Shown: piece after piece, positions 11,301 through 17,300 of the stretch | Position numbering within the stretch: position 1 is the stretch's first letter | Layout: each line of letters begins with the position of its first letter | From: Saccoglossus kowalevskii | Taxonomy: Eukaryota; Hemichordata; Enteropneusta; Harrimaniidae | Assembly (NCBI RefSeq): GCF_000003605.2 | Contig: NW_003123903.1 | Coordinates: forward strand, 42,611 to 64,633 | Direction: 5' to 3' | Length of the DNA stretch: 22,023 nucleotides | The notes under the pieces: generated by a model | Databases searched by the model: none | Seen by the model: the letters and a program-made list of their open reading frames with translations, nothing else | Told to the model about the DNA's origin: nothing | Made by a program: the position numbers and the translations under genes

Positions 11301-14300
11301 AGAAGTGTGAGAATCAACTTCATTCGCTAAATGAATGTGAAACAAGTATAACATTTTTCATTTACCTTGTCCGTTTCTGCTTCATTTCTGACTTCTACAC
11401 CGAACCTGGGAACTAACCCTGTAAAACTATTGTGATGTCGCAGCTTCTGAATTCCACCAATCCGGTTCATCTCACCGGGTTTTGCGGGCATTGGTCGTAA
11501 CCGCGGTGGTTGTGCAACTTCCTTTATATCTTTCGTTGTTGGAAAATCCATTTCCTGCTGCTTATCTGAGAGAAAAAGACAAATTGTTACATTTTTACAG
11601 TAGCAGCTTGCATGAAACGTTAAATGTTAATCTTTAGTGCATGGTTTACAGCCACAAATTTATACAAGCTTATTTATAAGCAACTTGTGTTTCCCAATAA
11701 TTTTATATCAAATTCAAAGTTGAATTGGTACAAGTTTGTCTGAAAGTTGATACTATTCACATAGTTAGGGAGGCTAATTCTTATAGCAATATAATGTTAA
11801 TCAGACTCCACAACTTACCTAAGAAAGTATTGCATATGAAATCGGATACTTGGTTACCCGATCTGCTTGTTTCTGAAAAGTGACTGAGTTCACGATTCAG
11901 CATACGTTTAAACTGTGAAACAAAAGAAAAAATTTCATCAAAATTATTTTACAAAACAAATCATTAATTTTGAAACTGCTCGACAAGTTGATACCAATTT
12001 ATTTGATGCATGTTTTTTATATCAAATTAAAATAATTTTGATTTGTCCCAAATAAATAAATAAACATTTATACACTTTTTATAAGTCACATATCATCCTG
12101 TGACGACAGTGTCGCTTACACAATTAATATTTAACGTAGTGGTTTGGGAGGAAATATCAAGAAAACAAGAAATTGACTTTGACTGAACAATGTTCTCTAT
12201 TTTTTTCCTTCAGATGCATTTAAACATTCTAAACTATTTCACCGCCAGTTTTTTCTTTTCATCACAAATAGTTTATAGTCTGCACTTTCCTTCAGAACAT
12301 TGAGACAAAAATATCAAAATTGTTTGAGTAAAAACTAAAAATTGACTCAAATTTTGTCTGTTGACTCCAAAATTAGGACTCATTTCCAGAAATATTAAGA
12401 AATATAAGAAAAAGGTCCAGAAACATTTGGAAGAAAGTCTGGTGGTGAAAAGTTTAAAGTTGTCTTTGCGATAATAATTTTTCAAAAAATGATTACAAAA
12501 CTTACTTTACTGGACGCTAGATCACTAACTGATCGGTGTGTTTGCATGTTTTCTAGTTGATCTAAGCACCAATCAAGTTCTTCTAACGTTTCTAATGCTT
12601 TTGAATAATTCTCTTCAGTTAATGTGATAGATGCGCTCCTAGTGTACTGCTTTTCACCTGTGGATTTTCTGTTAAAAAAACAGATTTTGTGATTAATGAT
12701 GAGATACTTCTGAAGATATTAATTGTTCTTTGTATTTTCTGATAATTCAAGTCAGTCATGTGTGCCATTTTGTTTATAAAATTGTAGAATATTTAGCATC
12801 TTTAAAAATGTTCCCGCCAAAATGTTGATACAACATTGTGTATACTCTTCTGCAATTTCTTTGTTAATTTTGGTCGTCAAGGTATTGGTTTCATTTTTTG
12901 AGCAAAATATCGTAAAAAAAAAAAGAAAAATATAATATGTTGGTTTATTTTGTAAAAGTCAACAAAAAGTTAAATTTAATGTCCAAATTTTGTTACATGG
13001 GAAAAATGAAAAAAAAAATCACTATAAATATTTATGATTTGATTTATAAATGAGTCTTAATAAACACTACAAAAAATACAAGAAGTCAGTACAGCGAGAG
13101 AATTGACCAATCAACATTTTACCATCTTCATTATTCGTATTCTGTTATTTGACCACCAGGTAAAAATTATTCTTAATTTGATATTTGCATTATCCTACCT
13201 ACTACAATGAAAATTCACAACATACTGTAACCATAGTGACGTAGGAACACCATAATCATTAGAAATCACATATTCACAACTTTGATGACAAATGACTAAA
13301 TTCAATTTTTCTTATCGCCATAACCTTCATGTTTCATATAAAGTAAACAGATTCAACACAATTTACCTATTGATGTTCAGGTGAATGCATTTATCATTCA
13401 CATTGTTTTTAAATTTGGAAGTTAACATGAAAAATAACAATATAACTCATTGTCTACCTGGCAAATTTGTGAACTTAAAATCCAGTAACAATTGTACAAA
13501 TCATCAAATTCAATGCTTTTAAAAATAAATAGTTTCACTGATAGTTTTACTCTCAAGTTTATGAAACCATTACCTCAGCACAGAATAACTGACAACTGAC
13601 ACTCGTCTACAGAACACAGGTACGTAAACAATTTATATATGGTGATTTAGACAATGACATTTACATCAGTCAGTATTTAATGGAACCGAGTGACACTGTA
13701 ACACTGCTTGAACCCAACCTAGACAGCTATAAGTACACATTATAGCAGCGTTTCTCAAGGCTTTATGTCGTCACCAAGACAAAATGCATCCCATTTGTGA
13801 TGAAAATTGCTATCCAGTGTGAGGTCGTTAAAGTCGCATCATTAGTGAATTAGTTGTATCTGTCAATTGCCATTAGGGAGATATAGCATTCAGATCATGT
13901 CAAGTTTCAAGCACAGTGGTTGATATGGTCAAGCCCTACAATCTGGCCATGACTTAGTTGATAAGAAATAACAAAGTGACAAACATGTCAAGAACATATA
14001 CTAATGAAGGAAGTTGTCTACAACCAAAGTGGCCAGTGAACAGACAATATTGTAATTCTCCGTTTTCAAGAGTCACACTGTCATCTGTGTGTGCTTGAAA
14101 TCAATTCGAATCTCCACATATCTAGCAGTTAATCAGTGATTTCAATCAACTTGTCTGTTTTTGTCGAGTAGGTTTTACTGTTGGAATCAGTAACGATTCT
14201 TGATGACATACACAGACACAATGTAGATTGTCTTTAGCAGGTGTGGCCGTCACATCGTGTATGCCTGTTCGATATTAGTCGTATGTAAATGCCATATGCA

Positions 14301-17300
14301 CGTGGGTGACATTCTGAATATTTATTTAGTGTGGCAAAAATACCGACTTGAGGCATGCACACTGTCAAACCAACACTCACGGTCATCATAATTTGCGTAG
14401 AGGCTCACAAAAACATAAATGTGTACACAGTGATAGTACTTAGAAATCCCTGTATGTGATCACAGACAAGTTTATAATATAAACAAGCAGCTTCTTGACT
14501 GAGACAGCTATTTTGTTAACAATATATTTTTCAATTAAAGAATTGAAGATAAACAAAATAAACACAAAATAAACACACATTAAACAAATCTGGGAGAGGT
14601 CTACCTGTAGTATATATATGTACAATATCAAAGCAATCATACTGTTTTCGAAAACATAACTTTTTACCAAAAATATTCATTGATTAGAGAATTGAAAATA
14701 TCATAAAATAAACAATTCTGAAAGAGGTCAACCAGAGGTACCTACATGTATAATATCAAAGGAATTAGACTTATTATTAGAGATTTTCAACAAGAAGTCA
14801 AAAATATCACTTTTACTAAAAATGACAAAAATATTCATAAAAATTAAAGATAACTGGGGTCTACCCAAGGTACATATACACCAAGTATCAAAGCAATCAG
14901 AACAAGTAAAATGTTGATGTGGACGATGATGGACAATCACTCATATGATAAGCTCCGCTCAACAAAGTTAAAAGCTGAGCTAAAAAAAACTGATAAAACC
15001 AAACTATGATGTTATTGGTGTACTTACTTTGTGGAATTGATCCCTGTTATGGATACATAGTTATTGCGAACACTTCGTAAACTTGCTAAAATTTGTGCAA
15101 AGGGTGTTACAATTATGTCTTCTCCATGTCTGCAACAAAATGAAAAAAATCAGCAAAAAATTATAATGTAAATTATCTAACTTATAATTATGAGTTTTAT
15201 AATTAAAGGAAAAATTAATAAATAAACCCACTGGGTTTGATTCAGTTTATATGAGACCCATATATTTCATGCATGCAATGCGCGACTACCGCCCTTTAAT
15301 TTAGATGAAACTTCATAACTTTTGTAAAGTGCGATGACATGTTGATCAAATGTTTACAAGCTTTTCACAAAAATATTGGACAAACAAAGTGTATACCGGA
15401 CTATTTTGAGGAAGGCAGCATAATCAAGCAATGGAAGTAAAAAAGCTCAACCAAACTAGTATTACACTCAAGAGTCAAATACATGAATCAGTAGAACCAT
15501 TTGAACCATTAATTTGAATTATTACCGGGTAGGTGTACTACTTTCATTTCAGATAATGAATGAACACTTACGAGTCGCTAGCGATAGATGAATTTCTGGA
15601 CATAGACTTTGGTGACAAATCAAAATCGCTGTCCGACCGATACAGAAAAGATTCTCTTCTTTGGCTGAAGTTTGCTGAAAGCACCAACCCGGATGAAGGA
15701 CTTGCAGCATCCAGTGGACTTCGACATGGTGCACCTCCATTTTCAACATCAAAACTAAAATAGAAATAAAAAAAAATTACAATTATTAGATAATTGTTAA
15801 CAAAGTTTAGCAGACTGTATTACTTGAAGAAAAAAAAAAAAAAAACAGGTCAAGGGTCAGAGATTCAATTTTGGCCTGTGGATTACTGCACATGATTTTT
15901 TTTTCTAGGAAATTTATTTTGGGCTCACTCAAAGATTGTATTAGGTAATTAAACTGATATGGTACACAGAAATTTTAAAATGATAAGAACCAAATATATT
16001 TACTATTTTTAAAGCTGTATGGGGAAACAAATCATTTTAACACATATGGCATTAGCAATACCTGACTAACAAAAAACATATGAATCTTGTAAATCCAGTC
16101 ATTATATAACATAATGTTAGAAATAGGTCTCATGTGACGTACATACATATACAATGTGTGTACAACTTCAGCATCTCACTTTAATTTTAATGAGAAATCT
16201 AAAAACTAATTTACGGTGCATGATAAGCTACTTGTATGTAACATTTAATCATTGGGTGTCTTCTTCGCTCATCGATTCAACTAAGCCTTATAACATGCAA
16301 GTGTGCAAACGCTGCATCTGTAAACTGCACAATGAAGCAACAAATGAACACTGAACATCTACATCTTTGTTGAACTATTACTGCATAAGATAAGATGTAC
16401 AAGCCCTGTGAAGAACACTCCTGCGCTCCCTGGTAACCGACGGCAACTCAGGCAGCTCAACTTTGCCAGACTCTGACTATTTTCATCACTACCAGACAAT
16501 TTGTTTGCAATGGAGAGAAAAAATAAATAAAATTTCATTGTATCTCCTTTTTGTAGTAAATTTGCATTTAAAAAAAAAATTTAATATTTGAAGCAATATA
16601 AATAAATTCTTCGCTCTTTATTTATGCAGAGATATAATTATTAATAACCTGTAATCACAGAATAAATTTTAGCATATTTTTTTACTCATATATATATACA
16701 GATAACAGACGATGTGTTATTATATTTGGCTTGGTAGAGAGAAATAAATAACTACATAGCCAGGATTGAATTAAATGGAAATTAATGTGTGCAGGTAAAA
16801 ATGCCTACCATGAATAATTTATTACATACAACGCACACACTTAAATCGAGTATCCTCCCACTGATAAATCAGATATCTAACAATTTTTAAACAAATCCTC
16901 TCAAATAGTACTGTGTGAGACTCATTAAAACTTGGCAGTTTGAAAAATAAAATAAAATAAAATAAAATAAAATAAAATTTGTTTTTGTTTATACATAATT
17001 TTAAGACATTTTTATATTCTGTTGGGTATTGGAGACAACTTGTCGAATAAATCCGAACGTCTCTGTCTGGATTACGTTGTATAAAACGATGAGCGTACAA
17101 GGAATCGTTAGTTATAGTAACACACTAGCGTGATCACGTTATAGACAGTTCACACGTTCCAACACAGGTCATTAAATTTAAATGGTTGATGTGCAACTTG
17201 AGAATTGCTGGCATTCTTCCTACCTCGCTCCAATTATACAACTGTTCATTACGATTAGCATCTTAGTATTAATTGAGCTGTTAAAAATAAAATGCAGTTT

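Larger units (their letters stand above)
12669..15027 (-). other. PDE4: PDE4 intron between UCR1 and UCR2, about 2.4 kb
   Basis: Splits a Lys codon AA/A; donor gtaagt, acceptor ttaacag. Holds the candidate microexon (13574-13606), repeat copy B (14530-14989) and a less AT-rich stretch at about 13700-14300. In vertebrates, promoters of short PDE4 forms lie in this interval; I found no convincing short-form first exon. Confidence 0.88.

Noticed and set aside
15560-15763. Plus-strand 67-codon open frame
   Set aside because: It is antisense to the PDE4 UCR1 exon, whose minus-strand translation is clearly conserved.
16376-16500. GC-richer stretch as a possible short-form first exon
   Set aside because: The minus-strand ATG frame hits a stop within 10 codons and no phase-compatible donor was found.
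16822-17100. Minus-strand open frame as another alternative first exon
   Set aside because: The opening codon is TTG, the frame runs into the TAAAA microsatellite, and no good donor in the needed phase was seen.
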